DNA from: Sphingobacteriales bacterium
Lineage (GTDB): Bacteria > Bacteroidota > Bacteroidia > Chitinophagales > Chitinophagaceae
Assembly: GCA_004144185.1 (NCBI GenBank)
Contig: SEFP01000002.1
Location: 682,001-746,000, forward strand
Direction of reading: 5' to 3'
DNA length: 64,000 bases
In this document: piece by piece, positions 8,616 through 16,610 of the stretch
Position numbering within the stretch: position 1 is the stretch's first letter
Layout: every line of letters begins with the position of its first letter
Translations under genes and position numbers: made by a program
The notes under the pieces: model-generated
The model's input: only the letters and a program-made list of their open reading frames with translations
Told to the model about the DNA's origin: nothing
Database searches by the model: none

Positions 8616-9541
8616 AACGAAGCGGCGAAGTTCGGGGAAGGAATACTTTGTTAGAGACTTCTAAATATCCATTTGGAAAAATGCTCTTTCTGACTGTAGG
8701 CATCCTTATTTACTTTTATAGAATCCATACTAGCAGTGAAACGAACATCTGTTAACTGAATAATGATCGCTTGTTGAAAGGAGATTTGATACTTAGTGAA
8801 GTAGAGCTGGCTAATGTGAACGATACTGAATACGATATCGATCATTGGCATATCGGCGATCGATATAACGATCTTGCAATCAATCTAATCACCGATGTAT
8901 TCTACAATCTTTATCGTAGGCACATCATCCATATAGAAGAGGTAGACAACGAGATCAGGGTACTAGGCCTTAGAATAAAACGTCCTACAACCTATTTTTT
9001 AAAACTAAACAAAGATTTGGTTTTGAATGGTGTTATAGGCTGGTTAGAAAAGATCATTATTCAACTATTCGAAAAGGGTTCATCAATTGAGCTCAATCAC
9101 GTGATTAAAAAGGCGCTTAAAAAGGTTATGCGAAGTAGTGGATATCCCAACCCGGGTAAAATGTTTTTTAAGTTAGGACTTCAAAGTCAGGAAATGCACC
9201 TCTTTAGCTGTGTGATAAGGTACCCCCTGTTAAGCGGTAGCTATTTAAACGTATGGCAAAATCAAGAGCAGGTCGAACTCCTGCAGAATATATCCATAAC
9301 CCCTTGGAATGAGGATTACCTGAACTTTGATATACACCTACTCTATCGAAAAATCACATACCGATTTCTAAGCTACCGAGTTTCCAGTGATTAGATTCTA
9401 GACGCTTATTTGACGCATAGTTCTTATCACATGATCTATTCAACTTAATAGGATTGCTTATTGACGAATCTTCTCCTCTTTTAAATCGCCTTTCCTCACC
9501 CGGCGTCATTTTTTTAGGCAGCGAAAGCAAACTCTGTCCTT
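8616..9541. other. AT-rich island between the M1 peptidase gene and the lipoprotein gene
   Basis: This 926-bp stretch is visibly richer in A and T than the GC-rich flanks and contains no TTCCGGAA octamer. Its only substantial ORF is the one at 8771-9394. The remaining about 155 bp upstream and 147 bp downstream hold no gene I can support. The composition suggests recent acquisition. No transposase, integrase, direct repeats or tRNA target is visible at its ends. Confidence 0.5.
8771..9394 (+). CDS. Hypothetical protein of atypical base composition, possibly a truncated gene
   Basis: I do not recognise this product. The open frame runs from a stop at 8753 to 9396 with no ATG near its 5' end; the earliest usable starts are two TTG codons at 8771 and 8774, giving about 207 residues. 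The protein reads as natural: a mix of hydrophobic and acidic segments (NLITDVFYNLYRRHIIHIEE, then a Lys-rich NHVIKKALKKVMR), no signal peptide, no obvious membrane span. AT-rich codons set it apart from every neighbour. The lack of a normal start suggests either a 5'-truncated remnant or a TTG-initiated foreign gene. No function can be assigned. Confidence 0.45.
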   Translation: MLKGDLILSEVELANVNDTEYDIDHWHIGDRYNDLAINLITDVFYNLYRRHIIHIEEVDNEIRVLGLRIKRPTTYFLKLNKDLVLNGVIGWLEKIIIQLFEKGSSIELNHVIKKALKKVMRSSGYPNPGKMFFKLGLQSQEMHLFSCVIRYPLLSGSYLNVWQNQEQVELLQNISITPWNEDYLNFDIHLLYRKITYRFLSYRVSSD

Positions 9542-10117
9542 ATGATTCGTCTGGTCTGTTCCCTGCTGGCAATGAGCCTGTTCACAGTTGCCTGTACCTC
9601 CAACGGTAGCAAGCAACACATGCAGTCGCCGCCCGATTCGGCGCTGACCGCCCGCGTGGGACAACAGCAAACCCAAATCGACTCGCTCCAACAGGAAATT
9701 GCCCAAGACAATGCCCCTGTTACGGCACCGGTTCCGGAACTCGAAGGCCCCAACGCACCGGATGAACCCATCCGGCAGGGCGTTCACAACATCACCCTGC
9801 AATGGATCAGCTGGGATCGCCCCGGACGGGCCACCGTTAAAAAAACCGGCGACAACCAATACCGGATCGACGGTGAACAGCGTCGCAGGGGCGATTACCT
9901 GACGATCCACGGCACGCTGCAATCCATCAGCCCTGAAAAGCTGCGCTTCGAAGGCACCCTGATCTACCGCGTGGCGACCCTTAACAGCGGACAGCCCTGC
10001 GATAAAAGCGGCACCCAGGAATTTCTGAGCACCAAAAGCCGCAAATACTGGCGCATGCAAAACATGACCAACTGCGAAGGGGGCATGACCACCGATTATG
10101 TAGACCTTTATTTCTAA
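9542..10117 (+). CDS. Putative lipoprotein
   Basis: The 191-residue protein has a lipoprotein signal ending in a lipobox FTVAC, with Cys18 as the acylation site. A short coiled-coil-like stretch follows (VGQQQTQIDSLQQEIAQD, about residues 40-57), then a Pro-rich linker and a compact domain with several Cys (around GQPCDKSG and NMTNCEGG), which could form a disulfide. I do not recognise the family. It lies 8 bp upstream of the NlpC/P60 lipoprotein gene and is probably co-transcribed, so a cell-envelope role is inferred. Confidence 0.7.
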   Translation: MIRLVCSLLAMSLFTVACTSNGSKQHMQSPPDSALTARVGQQQTQIDSLQQEIAQDNAPVTAPVPELEGPNAPDEPIRQGVHNITLQWISWDRPGRATVKKTGDNQYRIDGEQRRRGDYLTIHGTLQSISPEKLRFEGTLIYRVATLNSGQPCDKSGTQEFLSTKSRKYWRMQNMTNCEGGMTTDYVDLYF

Positions 10118-10125
10118 ATCGGGTC

Positions 10126-10740
10126 ATGATGCGCATATTTCACATATTTGTTTTTTTGCCACTGACAGGCCTGCTATCCTGTAGCGAACCACCGGGCGAA
10201 GGTTTTCCGGAATCTACCCCGTCTACCGTCGTCGTACCGGCAGATACGACTCTTCCGGAAGTAACACCGTTGGATACCCCAGTAGTACCTGTAATACCGG
10301 ATGCCCTGCCGCCTGTGGTCCAAGCCTTGCCGCCCAAAGAACCGTTTACCTCACGCGAGGATTTGGTGCAGTTTGCGCATCAGTTTTTAGGCATGCCTTA
10401 TATCTATGCCGCGTCCGATCCGCAACAGGGCTTCGACTGTTCCGGATTTATCTATTACGTCTATCAGCACTACGGTATTGCCGTACCCCGCTCCACCATC
10501 GAATACAAGCAATATGGGCGCGAGATTCCACTGGCACAAGCCAAGACGGCCGATCTGGTTTTATTCACCGGTGTATCCGACAGCGACCGGATCGGCCACA
10601 TCGGGATTGTACTGGCTCCCGGCAGCGATTCGTTTATCCATGCCAGCAGCGGTAAAGAAATGGCCGTTACCATCTCATCCTACAAAAGTCCGCACTACCA
10701 GAAGCGTTTTGTAAAGGCAGTTGATGTCATCTCGAAATAA
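10126..10740 (+). CDS. NlpC/P60 family lipoprotein (C40 peptidase)
   Basis: This 204-residue protein starts with a lipoprotein signal and lipobox LLSC (Cys near residue 19). A Pro/Thr/Val-rich spacer of about 50 residues follows, then a C40 cysteine peptidase domain. The catalytic Cys lies in FDCSGFIYYVY (about residue 105), the His in HIGIVL (about 154), and a further conserved His in FIHASS. Such enzymes cut peptide cross-links or stem peptides of peptidoglycan. The lipid anchor and long linker suit a periplasmic hydrolase. The ATG at 10126 is followed by a second ATG; either could be used. Confidence 0.87.
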   Translation: MMRIFHIFVFLPLTGLLSCSEPPGEGFPESTPSTVVVPADTTLPEVTPLDTPVVPVIPDALPPVVQALPPKEPFTSREDLVQFAHQFLGMPYIYAASDPQQGFDCSGFIYYVYQHYGIAVPRSTIEYKQYGREIPLAQAKTADLVLFTGVSDSDRIGHIGIVLAPGSDSFIHASSGKEMAVTISSYKSPHYQKRFVKAVDVISK

Positions 10741-11017
10741 AGCCTTTGGAAATCCCATTCCTCTTTCCGATTTCAGAAGGTTAGCCCAATGAAGGAGAAA
10801 TCTTCCGTTGATTGCACCACGCGCATACACTTGCACCACGTTCCTATAAAGGGTATCCGGATGAAACCCGGCCTTGGCTTTTCGGCGTTTAAAAAATCCG
10901 GCGAAGGGACGTTCAGAAATTTGCACTGTCTGAAGCGTACCGAAGGGAAGCAAGTTTGCAAATTTTAGTCCCGCAGACCGGATTTTGAGCCGGAAAAGGC
11001 ACCGCCTTGAATTTTTG

Positions 11018-11043
11018 GTTCTTTTGCTTCAAGGCAAAAGAAC
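11018..11043. repeat. REP-like inverted repeat
   Basis: Ten-base perfect arms (11018-11027 and 11034-11043) around a 6-nt loop, preceded by a T run and TTGG. The layout resembles the hairpin at 12771-12796 (T-rich left arm, A-rich right arm). It is not placed as a terminator for the NlpC/P60 gene, which ends about 280 bp upstream. Confidence 0.5.
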
Positions 11044-11105
11044 AGCCGTAAACCATTTCATCCCAAAAGAACAGAACAGCCGGAGATAGCGGTCGAATAA
11101 CCTAG

Positions 11106-11113
11106 TACCTTCG
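11106..11113 (+). promoter_or_regulatory. -7 promoter-like element (TACCTTCG)
   Basis: TACCTTCG ends 5 bp before the ATG at 11119, which would give a very short or absent 5' leader. It is one mismatch from TAnnTTTG and repeated in the same position at several other genes in the window. Confidence 0.4.
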
Positions 11114-11118
11114 CTCCC

Positions 11119-12357
11119 ATGCTCCAATTCGAACGATTTAAGCTTGCCAACGGCCTGCGCGTGCTGGTTCATCAGGACTCCTCTACCCCAATGGTAGCCG
11201 TCAACGTCCTCTACGATGTCGGCGCGCGCGATGAAGATCCGGAACGCACCGGATTTGCGCATTTGTTTGAACACCTGATGTTTGGCGGCTCGGAAAACAT
11301 TCCGGAATACGACACGCCCTTACAGGAAGCCGGTGGCGAAAACAACGCTTACACCACCAACGACCTGACCAACTACTACCTCCAGCTGCCGAAGCAGAAT
11401 ATCGAAACGGCCTTCTGGCTGGAAAGCGACCGGATGAAAGCGCTGGCCTTTTCCCCAAAAAGCCTCGACGTACAACGCAAAGTCGTCAGCGAGGAGTTTA
11501 AAGAGCATTATCTCAACAAACCCTACGGCGACGCCTGGATGTACCTGCGCCGCCTCGCCTACAAGCAGCATCCGTACCAGTGGATGACGATCGGCAAAGA
11601 ACTGAAACACATCGAAGACGCCACCTTGCAGGATGTCCGCGATTTCTTTGAGCATCATTACCTGCCCGGTAATGCCGTGCTCTGTGTCGCGGGCGACGTG
11701 ACCGTAGCCGATGTCAAAGCACTCACCGAAAAATGGTTTGGCGATATTCCGGCCGGCGAACCCACTCAACGCCACCTGCCCATAGAACCCCGCCAGGCAG
11801 AAGCCCGCGAACAAACTGTCTATGCCGACGTGCCGCTCGAAGCACTGTATAAAGCCTGGCATATTGGTGCCCGCCGCACGACTAGCTATTACTGTGCCGA
11901 TCTGCTGACCGAGATTTTGGGCAATGGCTTTGCCTCCCGCCTGCACCAGCGCCTGGTCAAAGAGCAGGAATTATTTACGGGGATCAACTGCTACCAGATG
12001 GGCAGCACCGATCCGGGCCTGCTGGTGATCGAAGGCAAGGTATCTCAAGGCAAAACCATCGAAGAAGCCAATGCCGCCGTGATGGCCGAGATCGAACAGA
12101 TTGTCTTGGCCGGCGTCACCGAAGCCGAACTGACCAAAGCCAAGAACAAGCTGGAAGCCGCCATCGAATTTGAAGACACCAGTCTGCTGAGCCGCGCTGC
12201 CAATCTGGCCTTTTACGAACTGCTGGGCGATGCCGCACTGATCAACGATGAATTGAGCGCGTATCAAAGCATCAGCCGCGAGCAACTGCAACAGCAGGCC
12301 GCCGAAATCTTCCGGCCCGACAACTGCAATACGCTGTTCTACAAGCGCAAAGCATAA
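11119..12357 (+). CDS. M16 family zinc peptidase (insulinase-like)
   Basis: This 412-residue protein has the inverted zinc motif HLFEH at residues 49-53 (in GFAHLFEHLMF), with a downstream Glu in the EEFKEHY region expected to complete the site. GGENNAYTTNDLTNYY is the typical substrate-side segment that follows. It contains one active M16 domain plus the structural C-terminal half. No signal peptide is visible, so it is probably cytoplasmic or exported by another route. Bacterial M16 enzymes often work in pairs of an active and an inactive subunit; no partner gene is adjacent here. Confidence 0.9.
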   Translation: MLQFERFKLANGLRVLVHQDSSTPMVAVNVLYDVGARDEDPERTGFAHLFEHLMFGGSENIPEYDTPLQEAGGENNAYTTNDLTNYYLQLPKQNIETAFWLESDRMKALAFSPKSLDVQRKVVSEEFKEHYLNKPYGDAWMYLRRLAYKQHPYQWMTIGKELKHIEDATLQDVRDFFEHHYLPGNAVLCVAGDVTVADVKALTEKWFGDIPAGEPTQRHLPIEPRQAEAREQTVYADVPLEALYKAWHIGARRTTSYYCADLLTEILGNGFASRLHQRLVKEQELFTGINCYQMGSTDPGLLVIEGKVSQGKTIEEANAAVMAEIEQIVLAGVTEAELTKAKNKLEAAIEFEDTSLLSRAANLAFYELLGDAALINDELSAYQSISREQLQQQAAEIFRPDNCNTLFYKRKA

Positions 12358-12377
12358 CATAATCTGATCATCAGGCC

Positions 12378-12418
12378 AACGAGCGATCCGGACCTTCCGG
12401 ATCGCTCGTTGTTTTTTT
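12378..12418 (+). terminator. Strong intrinsic terminator of the M16 peptidase gene
   Basis: A 15-bp perfect stem (12378-12392 with 12396-12410) with a 3-nt loop is followed by GTTTTTTT. Both arms contain the TCCGGA core. It sits between the convergent M16 and yidD genes. Confidence 0.9.
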
Positions 12419-12635
12419 AGGGCACCGGATCATACCCGCTCCCGCCACCAGGCCGGCAGCGACTGATCCGCTTCAATCCCAGCCGAAGGCCTTTGATAGG
12501 TCCGTACTTCCGGATGGCATCGGTCATGTATTGGCTGCACGTAGGCGTGTACCGGCAGTTCGATCCCAGAAACGGTGAAATCCCCCACTGGTACACTTTT
12601 ACCAGCGCCAGCAACATTCCGGAAAGCAATTTCAT
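12417..12635 (-). CDS. yidD: Membrane protein insertion efficiency factor YidD
   Basis: From the ATG at 12635 the protein has 72 residues, the usual YidD size. It has a hydrophobic N-terminus followed by [22 protein letters not shown], whose two Cys are characteristic, and ends with [14 protein letters not shown]. YidD is a small membrane-associated helper of the YidC insertase. It is the third gene of the conserved rpmH-rnpA-yidD order, about 180 bp after rnpA, with two inverted repeats in the gap. A TTG at 12647 could add four residues. Confidence 0.93.
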   Translation of the reverse strand: MKLLSGMLLALVKVYQWGISPFLGSNCRYTPTCSQYMTDAIRKYGPIKGLRLGLKRISRCRPGGGSGYDPVP

Positions 12636-12732
12636 GAATAGATGCAATGTTTAAACCTGTATCGGATACCCGACCTAAGGTCAGCGGTATGAAGCCTAGA
12701 TAGCAGAATTGATTTCGCCTCATCGGTGCTGC

Positions 12733-12760
12733 GCTGCCTTTAGCCGCACTTAAAGGCAGC
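12733..12760. repeat. Inverted repeat between rnpA and yidD
   Basis: Ten-base perfect arms (12733-12742 and 12751-12760) around an 8-nt loop. With the neighbouring repeat it could attenuate or process the rnpA-yidD transcript. Confidence 0.5.
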
Positions 12761-12770
12761 TGGTTTTTGG

Positions 12771-12796
12771 GTACCTTTTTGCCATCAAAAAGGTAC
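12771..12796. repeat. REP-like inverted repeat downstream of rnpA
   Basis: Eleven-base perfect arms with a 4-nt loop, T-rich then A-rich, 21 bp past the rnpA stop on the minus strand. It may act as a weak terminator within the rpmH-rnpA-yidD cluster. Its layout is like that of 11018-11043. Confidence 0.5.
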
Positions 12797-12816
12797 GAAG
12801 CAGACGAAGTCTTTGA

Positions 12817-13221
12817 TCAGTTTTGCGCCTGTTGCTCTGCAACAAACCGCACCAGCACCGGAACCAGTTTTGCAATCGCGGCCTGCACCTGCGCGAAGTG
12901 AGGCAACTCTTTTCCGGAAAACAGCACCATCAGGTGCAATTGCGTTCCGTCCGGAACGGCGCTGTAAACCGCTGTTTTCTGCGTCCGCCACGCTTCGCGC
13001 AGCAGCCGCTTCACCCGATTGCGGTCATGCGCGCGTTTAAACTTCTTCTTTGGAGCCGACACCGCCACCCGAACCGGTATCGATTCATCCGGTCGCCGAT
13101 CGGTGAGCCGGAACACGGCGCGTACCGGAAAAGCAGAATGCGCCTTTCCGGTACGGAAAAGCGCATCTAAGTCTTTTTCGCGCTTCAGGCGCTCTGAAGC
13201 ACCCAGCGTATTGCGCAGCAT
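12817..13221 (-). CDS. rnpA: Ribonuclease P protein component
   Basis: This 134-residue basic protein carries the diagnostic RNRVKRLLREAWR motif near residues 72-84 and the upstream VRVAVSAPKKKFKRAH. It binds the RNase P RNA and helps it trim the 5' leader of pre-tRNAs. It follows rpmH by 33 bp, the near-universal gene order. The ATG at 13221 gives a normal N-terminus. The last 15 residues are Gln/Ala-rich and unremarkable. Confidence 0.95.
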   Translation of the reverse strand: MLRNTLGASERLKREKDLDALFRTGKAHSAFPVRAVFRLTDRRPDESIPVRVAVSAPKKKFKRAHDRNRVKRLLREAWRTQKTAVYSAVPDGTQLHLMVLFSGKELPHFAQVQAAIAKLVPVLVRFVAEQQAQN

Positions 13222-13254
13222 TTAAGTGTAAAAGGCGCAGGTCAGCAGCTCCGC

Positions 13255-13410
13255 TTACTTGAGGCGGCGCTCGTCAGAGATACTGAGCTTGTGGCGTCCT
13301 TTGGCACGGCGGGAAGCCAGCACTTTGCGGCCGTTGGCCGTTTGCATACGCTTGCGGAAACCGTGTACAGATTTGCGGCTCCGGCGGGAAGGTTGGTACG
13401 TACGTTTCAT
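13255..13410 (-). CDS. rpmH: 50S ribosomal protein L34
   Basis: This small reading frame of 51 codons begins [20 protein letters not shown] and continues with the conserved [18 protein letters not shown], which is L34. The C-terminal tail after residue 43 ([10 protein letters not shown]) is typical of longer Bacteroidota L34. It starts at the ATG at 13410 and heads the rpmH-rnpA-yidD cluster. In many bacteria dnaA and oriC lie next to rpmH, but no dnaA is seen here. Confidence 0.97.
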   Translation of the reverse strand: MKRTYQPSRRSRKSVHGFRKRMQTANGRKVLASRRAKGRHKLSISDERRLK

Positions 13411-13465
13411 GATCGTCTAAGCAGAAAACCGCCCTTCGGTAAGAGCGTATTTGTTTTAAGGACGG

Positions 13466-13473
13466 CAAAAGTA
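13466..13473 (-). promoter_or_regulatory. -7 promoter element of rpmH (TACTTTTG on minus strand)
   Basis: TACTTTTG on the minus strand lies about 55 bp upstream of the rpmH start and is followed by a T/A-rich leader. It matches the Bacteroidota TAnnTTTG consensus exactly. Confidence 0.5.
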
Positions 13474-13621
13474 CACGATACCGGTTAAACAGCAAGCTTT
13501 ATTTCCAAAAAAGGCCGCACTGTGAGCCAACCCGTACTTTTAACCCCGCATCCGGAAATCAAACTTTTGCCGGATGCACACTGTTAAAACAGGATTCCAC
13601 TGCTTTTCTTTTCTTCCTTAA

Positions 13622-14497
13622 ATGTCTAGTGTTCGCCCCGGTAGTTTTCAGGTGTTGCCGCCTGTCGTAAAAAACATCATCATCATCAATGTGCTGATGG
13701 CGGTACTGCAGTTTGTACTCATCCGCCGGGGCATCGACCTGTCCGATTATCTGGGACTGCACTACTGGAAGTCCTACTATTTCAAGCCCTGGCAATACAT
13801 CACGCACCTGTTTATGCACGGTACGCCCTACAGCGTGCAGGACACGGCGATGCACCTGTTCACCAATATGTTCGCGCTCTGGATGTTCGGATCAATGCTG
13901 GAAAACATCTGGGGCGCCAAACGGTTTCTGACCTTCTATTTCGTGTGCGGACTGGGCGCGGCCGCCTGTCATCTGGGCGTACTGGGCTATAACTTTCACG
14001 TGGTAGAACAGAATGTACTGGCCTTTTATCACAACCCGACCGTCGATCAGTTTGGCCGGATGCTGCAACAAAACGACTGGCAGAATTTTCCGGCCTTCCG
14101 GAACCTCAACGCCGCCTGGCAGTCCGATCCCAGCGCCGGCAATCTGAAAAACGACGCGGTGATCCTGCTGCAACAATCGCTGTACGGATTTACCGATCAT
14201 GCGAGCGGCAACCACTATGGAGGCCTGTTCGACCAGACTACAGTGGGTGCATCAGGGGCTGTATTCGGCATTTTGCTGGCTTTCGGCTATCTGTTTCCCA
14301 ACATGCTGCTGTACTTCTATTTTCTGGTGCCGATCAAAGCCAAATGGTTCGTTATCCTGTACGCCGCCTTTGAACTGTATTCCGGTATCCGGGCCAATCC
14401 GGGCGACAACGTAGCGCATTTTGCCCACCTGGGCGGGATGCTGTTCGGCTACCTGCTGCTGCGTGCCTGGCGCATGCGTCCCAATCAATATTCTTAG
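13622..14497 (+). CDS. Rhomboid family intramembrane serine protease (active type)
   Basis: This 291-residue membrane protein has about six hydrophobic segments. The catalytic Ser lies in GASGAVFG (about residues 204-211) and the catalytic His in HFAHLGGMLFG (about 265-275). A long soluble insertion between the second and third helices (about residues 120-195) is larger than in bacterial model rhomboids. Rhomboids cut transmembrane helices within the inner membrane. It is first of three tightly spaced genes with a second rhomboid-like gene and an EEP-family gene; this trio suggests a shared envelope role. Confidence 0.92.
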   Translation: MSSVRPGSFQVLPPVVKNIIIINVLMAVLQFVLIRRGIDLSDYLGLHYWKSYYFKPWQYITHLFMHGTPYSVQDTAMHLFTNMFALWMFGSMLENIWGAKRFLTFYFVCGLGAAACHLGVLGYNFHVVEQNVLAFYHNPTVDQFGRMLQQNDWQNFPAFRNLNAAWQSDPSAGNLKNDAVILLQQSLYGFTDHASGNHYGGLFDQTTVGASGAVFGILLAFGYLFPNMLLYFYFLVPIKAKWFVILYAAFELYSGIRANPGDNVAHFAHLGGMLFGYLLLRAWRMRPNQYS

Positions 14498-14518
14498 ACC
14501 GCTGTTTCTTTCCATCAC

Positions 14519-15415
14519 ATGAGTTCCCCTTTTCGTCGTTCGTCGTTCCGGACATTTTTGCCCGACTCCAATCAGAATGCGGTCCTGCACCTGATCCTGG
14601 CTACGGGCGTCTGCTTTGTCGCACTGTATTTTACCACCGTATGCTTTCAGGCTTTTGGCCGGTATCAATACCATGTGGCCCAGGCCGAGCTGCTGTCGTA
14701 TATCGGACTGGCACCGGTTGGGGCGTTTCCCGGAAAAGTCTGGACCCTACTGACCTATGGGTTGTTTCACACCAGCTTTCTGGGCTGGGTCGGCAACGCC
14801 ATCTGGATTTATACCTGGGGCAGTGTGGTGCAGATGTTGGTGGGGCACCGGCAGGTGATTCCCATTTTTGCCGGTGGTGCGCTGCTCGGCGGCATCGGTG
14901 TTTTGCTGACCGGATTGATTCCGGGCATCGGCAGCAGTCCGTATCTGGTAGGATCCCAGGCAGGGGTGATGGCACTGGCCTTTGCAGCATTTACCCTGGC
15001 TCCCAATTACCGGTTCTGGCTGACGCCTACGTTCTCCCTGTCGATCAAGGTGGTGCTGGCGATTTTTATTATTCTCAACGGACTGGGAATGCTGAATGCC
15101 GTTCCGATGCTGGCCTGGCTGGCGGGAGGCGCACTGGCGGGTTTCCTCTATGTAATCGCGTTGCGCAAAGGCGCCCGGATCGGCGAACGGATTTATGGGG
15201 TGTTTGACGCTGCCTCGCAGCTGGTAACTCCGAAGGCACCCCCTGTCCGGCGCCGTACGAGTGCAATGCCACCCCGGGTAAAAGGCACCGTGATCCGGAT
15301 CCAGGACCGGCAGGCACGCGTAGATACCCTGCTCGAAAAAATTCTTGCGAACGGGTACGACGCGCTCACGGCCGAAGAAAAAGAGTTTCTAAAGTCATCC
15401 GGCGAAGGGGCCTGA
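14519..15415 (+). CDS. Rhomboid-like protein lacking the catalytic dyad
   Basis: This 298-residue protein has the rhomboid fold pattern of hydrophobic segments, 21 bp after the active-type rhomboid gene. The expected catalytic GxSG reads SQAG here (in VGSQAGVMAL, about residue 145), with Ala at the nucleophile position by my alignment. The helix that should hold the His reads AWLAGGALAGFLY, with no His. It is therefore probably an inactive rhomboid that binds membrane clients. The C-terminus carries a soluble tail ending NGYDALTAEEKEFLK, a short motif I recall at the end of many Bacteroidota rhomboids. Confidence 0.82.
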   Translation: MSSPFRRSSFRTFLPDSNQNAVLHLILATGVCFVALYFTTVCFQAFGRYQYHVAQAELLSYIGLAPVGAFPGKVWTLLTYGLFHTSFLGWVGNAIWIYTWGSVVQMLVGHRQVIPIFAGGALLGGIGVLLTGLIPGIGSSPYLVGSQAGVMALAFAAFTLAPNYRFWLTPTFSLSIKVVLAIFIILNGLGMLNAVPMLAWLAGGALAGFLYVIALRKGARIGERIYGVFDAASQLVTPKAPPVRRRTSAMPPRVKGTVIRIQDRQARVDTLLEKILANGYDALTAEEKEFLKSSGEGA

Positions 15416-15425
15416 TTTTCTTTTT

Positions 15426-16589
15426 ATGCAACACGCTCCAAGCCGGCGCAGGCAGCGGATCATGCGCATACTGAAGTGGACGGTCACACTGGTCATTGGT
15501 TTGTGGCTGGTGGGGTGCCGGGCAGCCGCACTCGTAAGTCCGGAGCAGGAACCCCTGTTGGCATTTCTGCCGTTTACCACCGCGCTGGCGGTTATTGCCA
15601 ATGGGTTGGTATTCGTGTTTCTGCTGTTCCGGAAGCGGCTGTTACGGTCGGCGGTACCACTGATTGCGTTGATCGCTGCTGCAGATGCCATCAAGCCGGT
15701 ATTTGGCTCGCCGCTGCGACAAGCCGCGCAATCGCTGGCAACCCGCCCTGAATTCAAGGTGCTGCTCTGGAATGTGCACGGACTGGGCATCTATGATCTT
15801 CCGGAAGACAAGTCCGTACCGCAGAAAATGCTTCAGTTTATCCGAGAACAGGATCCGGATATCGTGTTTCTGGTGGAGTTCTACACGGATTACCAGGATG
15901 CGATGAAGCCCCACTCGGCCCGGTTTATGGAAGAAGGTGGGTTTCGCGAGTTCCGGTTTGTCTGGGACAATACGCTGGGCACCAAGATTTACATTGGCAT
16001 CGGGATGTTCTCTAAACTACCGGTCAGTGCCATTCAGGAACGGTGGATTGCCCATAATATCAGCCTGCTGCAAAGCGATGTCAGCATCGATCCGGAAACG
16101 CGCATCCGCTTTCTGACCCTGCACCTGGAATCGTTCCGGCTGGCCGATAAAGACAAGGCCGTTCTAGACGAGGCTAAAGGCGGCGGCGCGGGAGTTAAAG
16201 GCAGCCTGCAACTTATGAAAAAATACATGCAGCGCTCGATCCAGCCGTTTCAGAACCGGGCAAAAGAGGCAGATAGCGTTGCCGGAATTATTGCAGAAAG
16301 CCCGTATCCGGTGATCGTCTGCGGCGACCTCAACGATATTCCCGGCTCATATGCGTATACCACCGTTCGGGGTGAGCTGGGCGATGCCTTTGCCGATTAT
16401 GGCAAGCCGTTCGGCCGGACGTACAATAGGCTGGCGCCAACACTGCGGATCGATCATATTTTTTATGACCCGGCAGCCCTCCGGTGCGTGGATTTCAAAA
16501 CCTTCCGCACCACCCTTTCGGATCACAACCCGATCCTGGCCACCTTCGAACTGAAAACCGGCCGGGAAGCCGCTGCCCAACCGGAATAA
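15426..16589 (+). CDS. Endonuclease/exonuclease/phosphatase family protein, membrane-anchored
   Basis: This 387-residue protein starts at the ATG at 15426, 10 bp after the second rhomboid gene; an ATG at 15462-15470 is an alternative. Two or three N-terminal hydrophobic segments (about residues 15-90) precede an EEP-fold domain. The domain shows LLWNVHGLG, a metal-binding Glu in FLVEFYTDY, CGDLNDIPGS, RIDHIFY and LSDHNPI, covering the metal and catalytic positions of the family. It is a metal-dependent phosphodiesterase, but whether the substrate is nucleic acid or lipid/sugar phosphate is unclear. The membrane anchor makes an envelope substrate plausible. Confidence 0.87.
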   Translation: MQHAPSRRRQRIMRILKWTVTLVIGLWLVGCRAAALVSPEQEPLLAFLPFTTALAVIANGLVFVFLLFRKRLLRSAVPLIALIAAADAIKPVFGSPLRQAAQSLATRPEFKVLLWNVHGLGIYDLPEDKSVPQKMLQFIREQDPDIVFLVEFYTDYQDAMKPHSARFMEEGGFREFRFVWDNTLGTKIYIGIGMFSKLPVSAIQERWIAHNISLLQSDVSIDPETRIRFLTLHLESFRLADKDKAVLDEAKGGGAGVKGSLQLMKKYMQRSIQPFQNRAKEADSVAGIIAESPYPVIVCGDLNDIPGSYAYTTVRGELGDAFADYGKPFGRTYNRLAPTLRIDHIFYDPAALRCVDFKTFRTTLSDHNPILATFELKTGREAAAQPE

Positions 16590-16610
16590 TGGTCTTCCGG
16601 GAACCGTCAT

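Larger units (their letters stand above)
10741..11118. other. Intergenic region before the M16 peptidase gene
   Basis: This 378-bp gap holds no ORF I would support: a 92-residue minus-strand frame overlaps the end of the NlpC/P60 gene and has no recognisable features. It contains an inverted repeat at 11018-11043 and a promoter-like element at 11106. A segment at about 10800-10970 has no visible structure. Confidence 0.5.

Noticed and set aside
8651-8851. 66-codon minus-strand ORF in the AT-rich island
   Set aside because: Short, overlaps the larger plus-strand ORF, no supporting signal.
10675-10953. 92-codon minus-strand ORF after the NlpC/P60 gene
   Set aside because: Overlaps the end of a real gene and has no recognisable features.
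13255-13621. Replication origin next to rpmH
   Set aside because: No dnaA gene and no cluster of DnaA boxes seen; rpmH-rnpA-yidD occurs away from oriC in many bacteria.
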